Positions 48,301 through 56,618 of a DNA stretch of 64,000 bases are shown here, one piece after another. The position numbers were made by a program, and so were the translations under genes. Below the pieces are notes generated by a model. That model was not told where the DNA came from, searched no databases, and saw only the letters and a program-made list of their open reading frames with translations. This DNA comes from Vallitalea pronyensis (GTDB lineage Bacteria > Bacillota > Clostridia > Lachnospirales > Vallitaleaceae): NCBI RefSeq assembly GCF_018141445.1, contig NZ_CP058649.1:2685001-2749000 (forward strand). The letters are read 5' to 3'. The stretch's first letter is position 1. Every line of letters starts with the position of its first letter.

Positions 48301-48399
48301 GAAGACCGAAAAGATAACTTTAATGAAATCTCCAAAGGATTCCATCGTTTGAACGCTATCGCAGAATCCATGAGATGTCTAAGATGTGACAAAAGATAG
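45313..48399 (+). CDS. NuoF/HydB-like diaphorase fused to a GltD-like NADPH oxidoreductase
   Basis: 1028 residues in four parts. An N-terminal [2Fe-2S] thioredoxin-like domain (CFGAGCISSNC and CIGACD, about 30-80). A NuoF core with FMN/NADH motif GLRGRGGGGF (about 183-192) and CNADEGDPGAF. A [4Fe-4S] site CGKCVPCRLGT (about 475) plus CGLGQ (about 521). Then, where HydB normally has a ferredoxin-like tail, a GltD/NfnL-like module (about 555-1010) with its own cysteines (CQNACPAG, CGRVCTHPCEEKC), FAD motif IGAGPSG (about 658) and pyridine-nucleotide motif GGGNTAIDAAR (about 789) followed by YRR. The last residues include CLRC. This predicts one polypeptide handling both NADH and NADPH. Confidence 0.93.
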   Translation: MTKIMNRTDLEQIKQSYLEMEKGYKYQLHVCFGAGCISSNCKEVKDALVEALKKHDFDEQVLVHETGCIGACDLGPSLLIEPGNTYYIKLEPEDMETIVMEHIIGGKIVQEKCYFNKDTNQYIHKMNKIPFFEKQKKIVLANCGEIDFSSIDAYIARGGYVAMENVLKDMHPKEVYQEVKDSGLRGRGGGGFLTGLKWEFAARSKSDVKYVICNADEGDPGAFMDRSLLEGDPHAVIEGMVIAGYAIGASKGYVYVRAEYPIAVERLDAAIEKARAYGLLAEDIMGSGFSFDIEIRIGAGAFVCGEETALMNSIEGRRGEPRQKPPFPSDKGLFNQPSIINNVETFGNIPPIMRHGAKWFTGFGTEKSTGTKVFALAGAINNTGIVEVPMGITLGDIVYDIGGGVKNDKKFKAAQTGGPSGGCLTSSCLNTPVDYDSLKTKGAIMGSGGLIVMDEDNCMVDVARFFMEFVQEESCGKCVPCRLGTKRMLEILERITKGEGEEGDIEKLIELGESIKETALCGLGQTAPNPVLSTIREFREEYEEHIRDKKCRAGVCADLFISPCQNACPAGVNVPGYISLISANRVRDAYNLIRKDNPFPAVCGRVCTHPCEEKCRRTQLDESLAIRDLKRYIADSILQSDEPFNDLKFPAKGKSIGIIGAGPSGLTCGYYLARLGYDVTVYEALSTAGGILRYGIPEYRLPRDLLQKEIRSIEQAGVKIVLNTEVGIDVAFEKLKEDHDAIYVATGTQFSNKINVKGEELKGVYHGLDFLKDINKGIEVTLGKKVAVIGGGNTAIDAARVAVRLGSPEVHILYRRNIEDMPAEEREIEEALEEGIVIHTLVTPIEILGDAKIESIRLARLEPGKFDTSGRRRPQVIEGSTFDMDFDMVIPAVSQHSDLPFIKKDEVEMTKWGTFVVDDKSKMTNIDGVFAGGDVVRGPDTVIWAIADGKDAAIAMDKYLGGDGVLNTGEDIEIPKPDSDAQVAEHMRFEMDCVCPEDRKDNFNEISKGFHRLNAIAESMRCLRCDKR

Positions 48400-48411
48400 G
48401 AGGATTAGATA

Positions 48412-50181
48412 ATGGTGAAAATAACGATTAACAATAAACAATTAGAAGTTCCTAGTGACGTTACGATATTACAAGCAGCCAAGATGCATGGCATTTTGAT
48501 TCCTAATTTTTGTTTCTTAGAAGGTGTCCATAAAAATGGTTCCTGTCGTATATGTTCTGTAGAAGTAGAAGGAGCAAAATCTCTACAAGCTGCTTGTATG
48601 ACCAACGTAACAGATGGTATGGTAGTCCATACCAATACCAAGAAAGTACGACAAGCAAGGAAGATTATCTATGAACTGATGTTATCCAATCATCCAAAAG
48701 ATTGTTTGAGCTGCGACCGTAACAGGCATTGCGAATTCCAAGAATTAGGTGAAGTGATTGGTGTATCAGAAAACCCTTATGAAGGGGATATGTCCATCCA
48801 ATATGTAGATGATAACAACCCTTCTATTGTAAGAGATTTATCAAAATGCGTGTTATGCAGGCGATGTGTCACCATGTGTAATGAAGTTCAGGGGGTAGGT
48901 ATCTTAAATAATCAAAATCGAGGATTTGATACCTTTGTAGGACCCAGTGAAGGCTTTGACTTAGATGGTATTAATTGTTCTTACTGCGGTCAATGTACAA
49001 CAGTATGTCCAGTTGATGCATTAAGTGAACGGGATTCCATTAATGACGTATGGCGTATGCTCCATGAAGAGGGAAAACGTGTCATTGTCCAGACGGCGCC
49101 AGCAGTACGTGCTGCATTAGGTGAAGAGTTTGGTTATGCACCTGGCACACTGGTAACAGGCAAGATGGCTGCAGCCCTTCGTGAGTTAGGTTTCCACGAT
49201 ATATTCGATACGAATTTTGCAGCGGACTTGACCATCATTGAAGAAGGCAACGAATTCTTACAACGTCTAACGAAGGCTGTACAGCATGAGGAAGTGTCAC
49301 TGCCTATGATTACAAGTTGTAGTCCTGGTTGGATTAAGTATATAGAGAATCGTTTCCCAGAGCAATTGGATCATTTATCAAGCTGTAAATCTCCTCATAT
49401 GATGTTAGGAGCTCTTGCAAAATCATTCTATGCAGAGAAAATCGGTGTTGATCCAAAAGATATCTACGTGGTATCCATTATGCCATGTACAGCTAAGAAG
49501 TATGAGATTACCCGACCTGAAATGAAAGATGATGTGGATGCTGTACTTACCACAAGAGAACTTGGTAAGATGATTAAAGAAGCAGGTATTGATTTTAGAA
49601 ACCTTGAAGACGGTGAATTTGATAAGCCTTTTGGCATCTCAACAGGTGCGGCTGATATCTTTGGTACAACAGGTGGTGTCATGGAAGCCGCTATCCGTAC
49701 AGTATTTGAAATCATTACAGGCACAGAATTACCCTTTGAAAATCTACATGTTAAGCCCATTATGGGTCTATCCTCCATCAAAGAGGGTGAATTATTTATA
49801 GAGAAAGCCACCGATGATTACAAGGCTTTTGAAGGTCAAACAGTGAAAGTAGCTGTAGCAAGCGGCTTAACATCTGCTCGGTTACTGCTGCAGCAAATAG
49901 AAGATGGTGTATCCCCTTATCATTTTATTGAAATTATGGCCTGTCCAGGTGGATGCATTAGTGGTGGGGGCCAACCAAGACCTACCAATGCAGAGATTAG
50001 AGAGAAGCGTATGGAAGCTATCTATCGCGAAGATGAAGGCAAAGAGCTTAGAAAATCCCATGATAATCCAGCCATTCTTAAACTGTACGAAGATTTCTTG
50101 GGTGAGCCTCTTGGACATAAGTCCCATGAGTTGCTGCATACCCATTATGTGAAACGTGGGGTATATAATGAACTGACATAG
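48412..50181 (+). CDS. hydA: [FeFe]-hydrogenase catalytic subunit of a multimeric enzyme
   Basis: 589 residues. N-terminal [2Fe-2S] domain (Cys in NFCFLEG and GSCRICSVE, about 34-49). His-ligated [4Fe-4S] motif HPKDCLSCDRNRHC (about 94-107). Two [4Fe-4S] motifs CVLCRRCVTMC (about 146) and CSYCGQCTTVC (about 189). H-cluster motifs L1 TSCSPGW (about 302), L2 MPCTAKKYE (about 357) and L3 EIMACPGGCISGGGQP (about 506). L1 has Ser for the second Cys of textbook TSCCPxW. The C-terminal small-subunit region is present. It reversibly reduces protons to H2 in the cytoplasm. The operon context suggests electron confurcation or bifurcation; maturases HydEFG are not in the window. Confidence 0.95.
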   Translation: MVKITINNKQLEVPSDVTILQAAKMHGILIPNFCFLEGVHKNGSCRICSVEVEGAKSLQAACMTNVTDGMVVHTNTKKVRQARKIIYELMLSNHPKDCLSCDRNRHCEFQELGEVIGVSENPYEGDMSIQYVDDNNPSIVRDLSKCVLCRRCVTMCNEVQGVGILNNQNRGFDTFVGPSEGFDLDGINCSYCGQCTTVCPVDALSERDSINDVWRMLHEEGKRVIVQTAPAVRAALGEEFGYAPGTLVTGKMAAALRELGFHDIFDTNFAADLTIIEEGNEFLQRLTKAVQHEEVSLPMITSCSPGWIKYIENRFPEQLDHLSSCKSPHMMLGALAKSFYAEKIGVDPKDIYVVSIMPCTAKKYEITRPEMKDDVDAVLTTRELGKMIKEAGIDFRNLEDGEFDKPFGISTGAADIFGTTGGVMEAAIRTVFEIITGTELPFENLHVKPIMGLSSIKEGELFIEKATDDYKAFEGQTVKVAVASGLTSARLLLQQIEDGVSPYHFIEIMACPGGCISGGGQPRPTNAEIREKRMEAIYREDEGKELRKSHDNPAILKLYEDFLGEPLGHKSHELLHTHYVKRGVYNELT

Positions 50182-50200
50182 TTAAAGGTAGATAGACTAG

Positions 50201-50233
50201 AGTAGGAGAATAATTTGTTCTCCTACTTTTTTT
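50201..50233 (+). terminator. Strong intrinsic terminator of the hydrogenase operon
   Basis: AGTAGGAGAA (50201-50210) and its exact complement (50218-50227) with a 7-nt loop and a T6 run. Confidence 0.92.
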
Positions 50234-50366
50234 ATCTTACAAGAAAGTTCTCTCAAGTTAGCATATGAAAAACAAGCGTTTTCTTATGTGTCAAGGATAC
50301 TTTTTTAACACAACAAGTTGCTATGCAAAAAGCCACGTAATCCCTTTGTAAACATTAAAAAAATCC

Positions 50367-50395
50367 TTGACATATGAATAAGACAAATGTAAAAT
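50367..50395 (+). promoter_or_regulatory. Promoter of the BlaI/BlaR1-like operon
   Basis: TTGACA (50367-50372), a 17-bp spacer and TAAAAT (50390-50395). The -10 lies within the operator. Confidence 0.8.
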
Positions 50396-50421
50396 TAACT
50401 TAGTTTTACATTTGTCTTATT
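50377..50421 (+). promoter_or_regulatory. BlaI-type operator: perfect 18-bp inverted repeat
   Basis: Arms 50377-50394 and 50404-50421 (AATAAGACAAATGTAAAA and exact complement) with a 9-bp spacer. Each arm contains the TACATTTGTC element, close to the TACAnATGTA core of BlaI/MecI dyads. The position over the -10 and start fits autorepression. Confidence 0.88.
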
Positions 50422-50435
50422 GGAGGGAGTAAATA

Positions 50436-50810
50436 ATGAAAAGGTTACCAGATGCAGAGTTAAGTGTTATGTTAGTGATATGGCATGGGGATCAACCCAT
50501 GACAGCTAAGGATATTTTACATCATCTTGACGAAAAGAAATGGCATATAGCCACATTAAATAAGTTATTATCGCGACTGATTGAAAAAAATTTTATTAAA
50601 CCAGTTACCAAAGGAAGACCTAGGAAATACGGGTGTTTAGTGAAGGAAGATGACTATAAAATACAGGAAAGTCAAAGTTTTTTTGAAAAACTCCATAAGA
50701 ATTCTTTTGGCAGTCTTGTGACATCACTATTTGGAGATAAGGGCTTATCAGAAGAGGACATTAAGGAAATAGAATCCTTTGTGTTAAGTAAAAAGGATGG
50801 TGAGCAATAA
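50436..50810 (+). CDS. BlaI/MecI/CopY-family transcriptional repressor
   Basis: 124 residues. N-terminal winged helix (LPDAELSVMLVIWHG, TAKDILHHLDEKKWHIATLNKLLSRLIEKNFI) and C-terminal dimerisation helices. The repressor binds dyad operators and is inactivated by proteolysis through its BlaR1 partner. GGAGGG precedes the start. The next gene starts on its stop codon (TAATG), so the two are coupled. The perfect operator upstream supports autoregulation. No beta-lactamase or copper gene is nearby. Confidence 0.93.
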   Translation: MKRLPDAELSVMLVIWHGDQPMTAKDILHHLDEKKWHIATLNKLLSRLIEKNFIKPVTKGRPRKYGCLVKEDDYKIQESQSFFEKLHKNSFGSLVTSLFGDKGLSEEDIKEIESFVLSKKDGEQ

Positions 50811-52861
50811 TGGAAGAATTCTTGTTTAGTCTTATCAAGACATCATTCATTGTTTCATTGGTCATTTTACTGGTCACTTGCATCACACCGTTTTTACAGA
50901 AAATATATTCAAATAAATGGCGGTATTGGTTATGGCTTGTGTTATCCATTATGTTGATTGTACCTCTTAATATTGCTTTACCAAATACACCCATAACCAT
51001 TAATTTATCATCTATGGAGCAATCAGTGGTGACACCCACTCAACAACAAAGCATAGTACCCAAATTAAACACAGGTCAGGAAAACACATCAGCGTTACAA
51101 AAGGCTATTTCACCACCACAAGAGAAACAGTACGCATCATTGACTTTTATTGAACTGGCTTTGGTTATATGGGCATTAGGCACATGTTTATTTTTATTAT
51201 GGCATATCTTATCCTATTATTGGTATAAAAGAGTCATTGAAAGATGGCAACATCCTGTTCAAGATGTCAAGATTATAAAGATGTTCAATCAGATTCAATC
51301 CGAATTGAATCTGCGTTCTATGGTACAAATCAAAATGTGTTCCAAGGTCAATTCCCCGATGCTAATGGGATTATGGAGACCTGTTATTCTATTACCAACT
51401 GTTCCCTTAACCCATGATCAATTAAAGCATGTGATTGAACATGAACTGACACACTATAAAAGCCATGATATACCCTATAAGATGCTGTTGCTTATTGCAA
51501 AAAGTCTCCATTGGTTTAATCCATGTATACATTTGATGTGTAAAATGGCGTCTACAGATATTGAAAAATGCTGTGATGCGCGTGTGGTCCAGAGACATAA
51601 TAGGGGCTATGCACAAGCCTATGTAGAAACAATTATAGCAGTTATGAAGCTTCATATAAATCGTGATATCATGCTATCCACCCATTTTAAAGAAGGGAAA
51701 AAAACCATGATGTCAAGACTCAAAGTTCTTTTAGAACCGAAAAAGCATCGACATGGATTAATGGTATTAAGTCTTATGGTGTTAGTGGTCTTTATCATAT
51801 ACAGTATGATTGGATATTCACAAAAAAATGAAGATACCATGAACAGCGGTAATGAACTGGTTGAAGTTTTAGATGAAGATATGATAGCTTTTATAGAAGA
51901 AGAGAAAACACCACTTGGCGAACCAAAAATAATGGAAAAGCTATATGATGGATTACTTGCCATTATCTATTGGGAAGGCGATGACTGGTTCAAATATTAT
52001 GAAGTCTATAAGTATAAAAATGGAAAAATAACATCCCGTTGGTTAAATGGTTATGGTGAACATGGTAGTAAGTATCCTTTTTCAAAAAATGGTGGTACAG
52101 CATCAGGAGACTACCCTTACGCCATCATCCGATGCCATGATGATGCAGTGGTATTATCTTATGACACAATGCATATTCATGGTGAGTTGGGAGATTATAC
52201 AATCCATGAGAAAGGTAAAGAACTCTATATTGTACCCACTGGACGTATAGGTTCCATTAAGTCCATTACCGCTATGGGGTCAAGTGTAATAAATGAGGGT
52301 AAGATCATGGAATATGATTTTGACTCAAGAAACATTATTAATAAGCCAAATACTGTACTTCCACCTTTTGAAAAACAGACAAACGATAAGATAGAGAGAC
52401 TCACTTATCAAGCAGCTCTAGCCAATATTAAATGGCATAACGAAAAGGATATCTGTATCATTGCTCCAAAAATATTTGGTAGTTTTGAAGTGGATGGGCA
52501 GCTTAAGATATTTGCTACAATATATGGTGTTACATATAGCTTAGAAGAGGATGTTCTAATGGAGAATGGTGGATGGAATATTCCAACAGCAATGATCTAT
52601 AAACTAAATGCTGATGGCACCTATACATTAGAGGATTATATCTTAGCAAAAGACGGTAGTTATTATAGCCCATCTATTAAGGAATTTACTGCCCCTCATG
52701 ATGATATTGCTAAGGAAATGATAGATACACAAGATTATATTGATGAACAGCAGCAATTAATGATGGATAATGTAAAGGCGTATGTTGAAGGTAACAAACA
52801 TCTCAATATCCGTTATGTGAAAGATAATAGAGGAAAGATTTTATTGGAATTTAAGGAATAA
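50810..52861 (+). CDS. BlaR1/MecR1-like M56 membrane metalloprotease sensor
   Basis: 683 residues. The N-terminal part has TM helices at about 7-28, 36-55 and 108-130, and one near 330. The cytoplasmic zinc-protease motif is IEHELTHYKSHD (HELTH, about 210). A further metal-ligand candidate lies in STDIEKCCDAR. The C-terminal extracellular part (about 350-683) is not a penicillin-binding domain: I see no STxK, SxN or KTG motif, but a Gly/Tyr-rich beta region and a helical tail. The signal is therefore probably not a beta-lactam. It overlaps the repressor gene by 1 bp and likely cleaves the repressor when it senses an envelope ligand. Confidence 0.88.
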   Translation: MEEFLFSLIKTSFIVSLVILLVTCITPFLQKIYSNKWRYWLWLVLSIMLIVPLNIALPNTPITINLSSMEQSVVTPTQQQSIVPKLNTGQENTSALQKAISPPQEKQYASLTFIELALVIWALGTCLFLLWHILSYYWYKRVIERWQHPVQDVKIIKMFNQIQSELNLRSMVQIKMCSKVNSPMLMGLWRPVILLPTVPLTHDQLKHVIEHELTHYKSHDIPYKMLLLIAKSLHWFNPCIHLMCKMASTDIEKCCDARVVQRHNRGYAQAYVETIIAVMKLHINRDIMLSTHFKEGKKTMMSRLKVLLEPKKHRHGLMVLSLMVLVVFIIYSMIGYSQKNEDTMNSGNELVEVLDEDMIAFIEEEKTPLGEPKIMEKLYDGLLAIIYWEGDDWFKYYEVYKYKNGKITSRWLNGYGEHGSKYPFSKNGGTASGDYPYAIIRCHDDAVVLSYDTMHIHGELGDYTIHEKGKELYIVPTGRIGSIKSITAMGSSVINEGKIMEYDFDSRNIINKPNTVLPPFEKQTNDKIERLTYQAALANIKWHNEKDICIIAPKIFGSFEVDGQLKIFATIYGVTYSLEEDVLMENGGWNIPTAMIYKLNADGTYTLEDYILAKDGSYYSPSIKEFTAPHDDIAKEMIDTQDYIDEQQQLMMDNVKAYVEGNKHLNIRYVKDNRGKILLEFKE

Positions 52862-52978
52862 AAAATGAGTTGAATGCCTATTTTTATTTGCAATTATTGT
52901 ATAGTCATCCTAAAAAAATGCAAGAATATAGATAAAAGAGTCATTTGTGAGGACTGTGTAAAGAAAAGAGGCATTAGG

Positions 52979-54031
52979 ATGAAAAGAGTAAGATTAGCAG
53001 TTATTGGTACAGGTATGGCATGGGACAGATTACACTTACCTGCCATACAAGAACTAGGTGATAAATACGAAATCGTTGCTATGGCTAATCTCCACCAGGA
53101 TAAATTATGGGAGGCAGCAGATAAAATTGGATTAAGTCATGAGCATACGTATGTGGATTACCATGAGATGTTAAAACGAAAAGATATAGATGCGGTAAAT
53201 GTTGTGGTACCCATTAGTATGAATTATAAGATATCAAGAGATGTGGTGAACGCAGGTAAAAACTTAATCTGCGAAAAACCTCTAGCACCAAACATGGAAG
53301 AAGCCATTGACTTTGTTAAGCTGCAAAAAGAGCGTAAAGTCAAAATCATGATTGGTGAGAATTTCAGATATAATGAAGAAAACATCATGATCAAGAAACT
53401 TATTGAAGAGAAAAAAATTGGTGATGTGTTATACTTCATGAAAAATAATATTTTTAACTTTGAAGAGTGTATGACAGGTGATTCCTTTGCAGCAAAAGAA
53501 TGGCGGCAACACCCGGACTTTCAAGGTGGCATGATACTGGATGCCGGTGTCCATGATATTGCGGAATTACGCTATATATTTGGTGATATGTCCCATGTTG
53601 CAGCTTTTGGCAATCCTATTGGACATGAGTATGCACCTTTTATTAACATTAACTGTAACTTGATGTTTAAATCAGGGGTTGTTGGATACTATGTCTACTG
53701 CTCAAAAGGTCACGAGGCTCAAAAGCCATCCCTAGGATTAAGGATATTTGGAACAGAGGGAATGATATACTTAGAAGATACTTCGTGTAGTGTAGTGAAT
53801 GTGTTTTATAATGATGGACGTCATGAAATGTTAACGTATATCCCTTCCCGTGGGTATTATAATGAATTTGCTAACTTTTACGAAGCCATGGTGAATAATC
53901 AAAAAATTAAAGTGACGCCATTAGTGGAGTTTGGTGATACAAAGCTTATCTTCGCTTTATTAGAATCCGCTAAGGATAAGCGGGTAGTGACCATTGATGA
54001 TAGTGAAACCTTTATCACAGACCATAAATAG
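52979..54031 (+). CDS. Gfo/Idh/MocA-family oxidoreductase
   Basis: 350 residues. An N-terminal Rossmann fold for NAD(P) (VIGTGMAWDRLHLPAI, about 8-23), the family motif CEKPLAPN (about 97-104) and a C-terminal substrate domain with GGMILDAGVHDIAELRYIFG (the catalytic His is in this segment). Members oxidise or reduce sugars, inositols or related polyols. A longer in-frame start (52874) has no ribosome site; AGAGG lies before ATG 52979. It stands alone, and its substrate cannot be told. Confidence 0.9.
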   Translation: MKRVRLAVIGTGMAWDRLHLPAIQELGDKYEIVAMANLHQDKLWEAADKIGLSHEHTYVDYHEMLKRKDIDAVNVVVPISMNYKISRDVVNAGKNLICEKPLAPNMEEAIDFVKLQKERKVKIMIGENFRYNEENIMIKKLIEEKKIGDVLYFMKNNIFNFEECMTGDSFAAKEWRQHPDFQGGMILDAGVHDIAELRYIFGDMSHVAAFGNPIGHEYAPFININCNLMFKSGVVGYYVYCSKGHEAQKPSLGLRIFGTEGMIYLEDTSCSVVNVFYNDGRHEMLTYIPSRGYYNEFANFYEAMVNNQKIKVTPLVEFGDTKLIFALLESAKDKRVVTIDDSETFITDHK

Positions 54032-54104
54032 TTACAAAAACTATTCCATGTAGTCTTATTCAATAAGAGAATTTGTTTTAGATGATAAGTTAATATGTTT
54101 CTAT

Positions 54105-54146
54105 AAAGGGCTAGGCTAATGATGATACCATTAACCTAGCCTTTTG
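54105..54146. terminator. Terminator between convergent oxidoreductase and glucosidase genes
   Basis: GGCTAGGCTAATG pairs with CATTAACCTAGCC (one mismatch), followed by TTTT. Confidence 0.75.
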
Positions 54147-54205
54147 CAAATATAAGATTAAAACGTTGTTACATAACACATATCTTTGGGAAAGTGCCTA
54201 TGTCA

Positions 54206-55837
54206 TTATCCAATTTGAATAATTGCAGACTCATAAGGTGCTAACGTAAGTGCTTGTTGCAAATCATAAGTATTACCATAATTAGATAATAATGTCTTGC
54301 AGCTATTAACAGCTTCTTTATAATGAAATGTAGCTTTTTCTGCAGAGAAATTACTAACGATTAATAGCTTATGACCATCAAGTGTACGTGTATAAGCAAA
54401 AATTTGCTGATCCTTTGGTACTAATAATTCAAAATCGCCATAAACCACAACAGGCAGTTCTTTTCGCAGCTGTATAAGTTTTTGATAGTGGTAGAACACA
54501 GAGTTTTCATCAGCTAAAGCCGCTTCAACATTAATATCAGAATAGTTGGGATTCACATCAATCCAAGGTGTACCTGTTGTAAAACCAGCGTATTCACTTG
54601 TGTGCCAATGCATAGGTGTCCGAGCATTATCACGGCTATTTGCCCATAACCCATCCATCATTTCTTCATGGGTGAACCCTTCAGCAAGTTTATCCCGGTA
54701 GAAATTCAGCGTTTCAATGTCTCGGTAAGAATCAATGGATTCAAAGGATACATTAGTCATACCGATTTCTTCACCTTGGAAAATATAAGGTGTTCCACGC
54801 ATCATATGTAATGTTGTGGCTAACATCTTAGCAGATTCAACACGGTAGTGCTTATCATCACCGTATTTGGATACGGCTCTTGGTAAGTCATGATTGTTCC
54901 AGAATAATGAGTTCCAACCTTGTTTACCTAGACCTGTCTGCCATTTATGAAAGATTTCTTTTAGCTTAATAAGGTCAAACGGTTTTGGACGCCATTTACC
55001 ATGTTCTTCATCCCAACTCATGGTAACATGTTCAAATTGAAAGATCATGGATACTTCATCTCTGGCAGGATTGGAATAGAGCTTGGCAATATCCACAGTA
55101 GCTCCCCATGTTTCACCTACAGTGAGAACATCACGGTGGCCAAAGGTAGCCTTGTTCATGGATTGGAGTAATGGGTGAAGGTGAGGACCATTGTCAATGA
55201 TACCTTTGTCAATTTCTTTTCCAATCAGGTCAATGACATCCATTCTAAAACCACCAATGCCTTTATCTAACCACCAATTCATCATATCAAATATCTCTTT
55301 TACCACTTGATCATTTTCCCAGTTTAGATCAGGTTGTTTCTTTGAGAAAAGGTGAAGATAGTACTCATTTGTTGTTTCATCCAATTCCCATGCTGAACCA
55401 CTAAATATGGATTGTAAATCATTAGGGGGCTTCCCATCTGCAGAAGGTTTTCGCCAGATATAATAATCCCGATAAGGATTATCCTTGTTTTTTTTTGCCT
55501 CAATAAACCAAGCATGTTCATCGGAAGTATGATTCACCACTAAGTCCATGATAATCTTAATATCCCGTGCTTTTGCTTCTTGTATGAGTTGCTCCATATC
55601 CTTAAGTGTACCAAATTCCTTAGCAATGTCCTGATAATTGGATATATCGTATCCGTTATCATCCATAGGAGAATCATATACGGGAGATAACCAAATAACG
55701 TCAATGCCTAATTTGTGTAAATAGTCCAGCTTACTTATGATGCCTTGGATATCGCCGATACCGTCACCGTTACTATCACAGAAACTACGTGGGTATACTT
55801 GATAAACAACCGATTGGTGCCACCATTTCTTTTCCAT
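54206..55837 (-). CDS. Alpha-glucosidase / oligo-1,6-glucosidase (GH13)
   Basis: 543 residues, a cytoplasmic GH13 enzyme of the oligo-1,6-glucosidase group. The N-terminus WWHQSVVYQVYPRSFCDSNGDGIGD includes the DxNxDGxGD calcium loop. Region I is DLVVNHTS, the nucleophile Asp is in GFRMDVIDLI (about 199), the acid/base Glu in TVGETWG (about 242) and the third Asp in NNHDLPR (about 316). It hydrolyses alpha-1,6 (and often alpha-1,4) glucosidic bonds of short oligosaccharides. AAAAGGAG precedes the start. It is divergent from a MarR-type gene. Confidence 0.94.
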   Translation of the reverse strand: MEKKWWHQSVVYQVYPRSFCDSNGDGIGDIQGIISKLDYLHKLGIDVIWLSPVYDSPMDDNGYDISNYQDIAKEFGTLKDMEQLIQEAKARDIKIIMDLVVNHTSDEHAWFIEAKKNKDNPYRDYYIWRKPSADGKPPNDLQSIFSGSAWELDETTNEYYLHLFSKKQPDLNWENDQVVKEIFDMMNWWLDKGIGGFRMDVIDLIGKEIDKGIIDNGPHLHPLLQSMNKATFGHRDVLTVGETWGATVDIAKLYSNPARDEVSMIFQFEHVTMSWDEEHGKWRPKPFDLIKLKEIFHKWQTGLGKQGWNSLFWNNHDLPRAVSKYGDDKHYRVESAKMLATTLHMMRGTPYIFQGEEIGMTNVSFESIDSYRDIETLNFYRDKLAEGFTHEEMMDGLWANSRDNARTPMHWHTSEYAGFTTGTPWIDVNPNYSDINVEAALADENSVFYHYQKLIQLRKELPVVVYGDFELLVPKDQQIFAYTRTLDGHKLLIVSNFSAEKATFHYKEAVNSCKTLLSNYGNTYDLQQALTLAPYESAIIQIG

Positions 55838-55868
55838 TTATCATCGCTCCTTTTCTATACGGCTTCTA

Positions 55869-55898
55869 TTGAAGTTTTTATTTTAGTTGTTGTATAAT
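55869..55898 (+). promoter_or_regulatory. Candidate promoter of the MarR-type gene
   Basis: TTGAAG (55869-55874), an 18-bp spacer and TATAAT (55893-55898). A small GGTGT-TCGTT-ACACC dyad lies in the leader (about 55950-55965). Confidence 0.5.
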
Positions 55899-56012
55899 GG
55901 ACGCATACCATTTATATTAAGTATACAAATTGATGAAGGTGCTATCAAGGGTGTTCGTTACACCTATACGGGGTCAAAATTATCTTAGGATAGTGAAGGA
56001 GGGAATCATAAT

Positions 56013-56507
56013 ATGGGTTATAAACGAGAGCATGATCATAACAATCCATTACATACATTACTATACGATATCATCGATGAGGCAGGTATGATTAATCAGC
56101 AAATGTATCATTTAGCAGAACATATTGATCGATTTGGTAACCTTCCTAATTCATTACAAAGTATGTTAGGTAAAATCTATCGATACGAAGGAAAGACACA
56201 AGCAGAAATTGCTGCCATCTATCATCTTGATATGAAGAATACCATTCGTTATGTCAATGAGCTATATAAACGAGGATTTGTAAAAAAAGTAGATGTGGAC
56301 CATAAGCGAAAAGAAATATACCTGACAGAAGAAGGCTATCAGGTAAATCAACATTTTATGGTTGAGAGAGGACGTATGCTCGATAAAATCATGGAAGAAA
56401 TTCCACAGGAAACCCTTAGGCAGACGGGTAAAGTTCTATGTAAGATACGTAGGCTAATGAGGGATTATAATGACAAGATGAAGGATAAAGAAAGAACTGT
56501 CAAATAA
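56013..56507 (+). CDS. MarR-family transcriptional regulator
   Basis: 164 residues. A winged-helix protein with a helical N-terminus (LLYDIIDEAGMINQQMYHLAEHIDRFG), HTH region (GKTQAEIAAIYHLDMKNTIRYVNELYKRGFV), wing (DHKRKEIYLTEEG) and C-terminal dimer helices. GGAGGG precedes the start. It is divergent from the GH13 gene, which it may control. The effector is unknown. Confidence 0.88.
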   Translation: MGYKREHDHNNPLHTLLYDIIDEAGMINQQMYHLAEHIDRFGNLPNSLQSMLGKIYRYEGKTQAEIAAIYHLDMKNTIRYVNELYKRGFVKKVDVDHKRKEIYLTEEGYQVNQHFMVERGRMLDKIMEEIPQETLRQTGKVLCKIRRLMRDYNDKMKDKERTVK

Positions 56508-56618
56508 AAGAAATATTATCACATATTAACCATTATATGACAGTACTTGGTTTGCTGAATGGCCTAATGTTGTTGTTGGAGTAATCCAAACATGTATGTA
56601 GATTTAACAAGTTAACAT

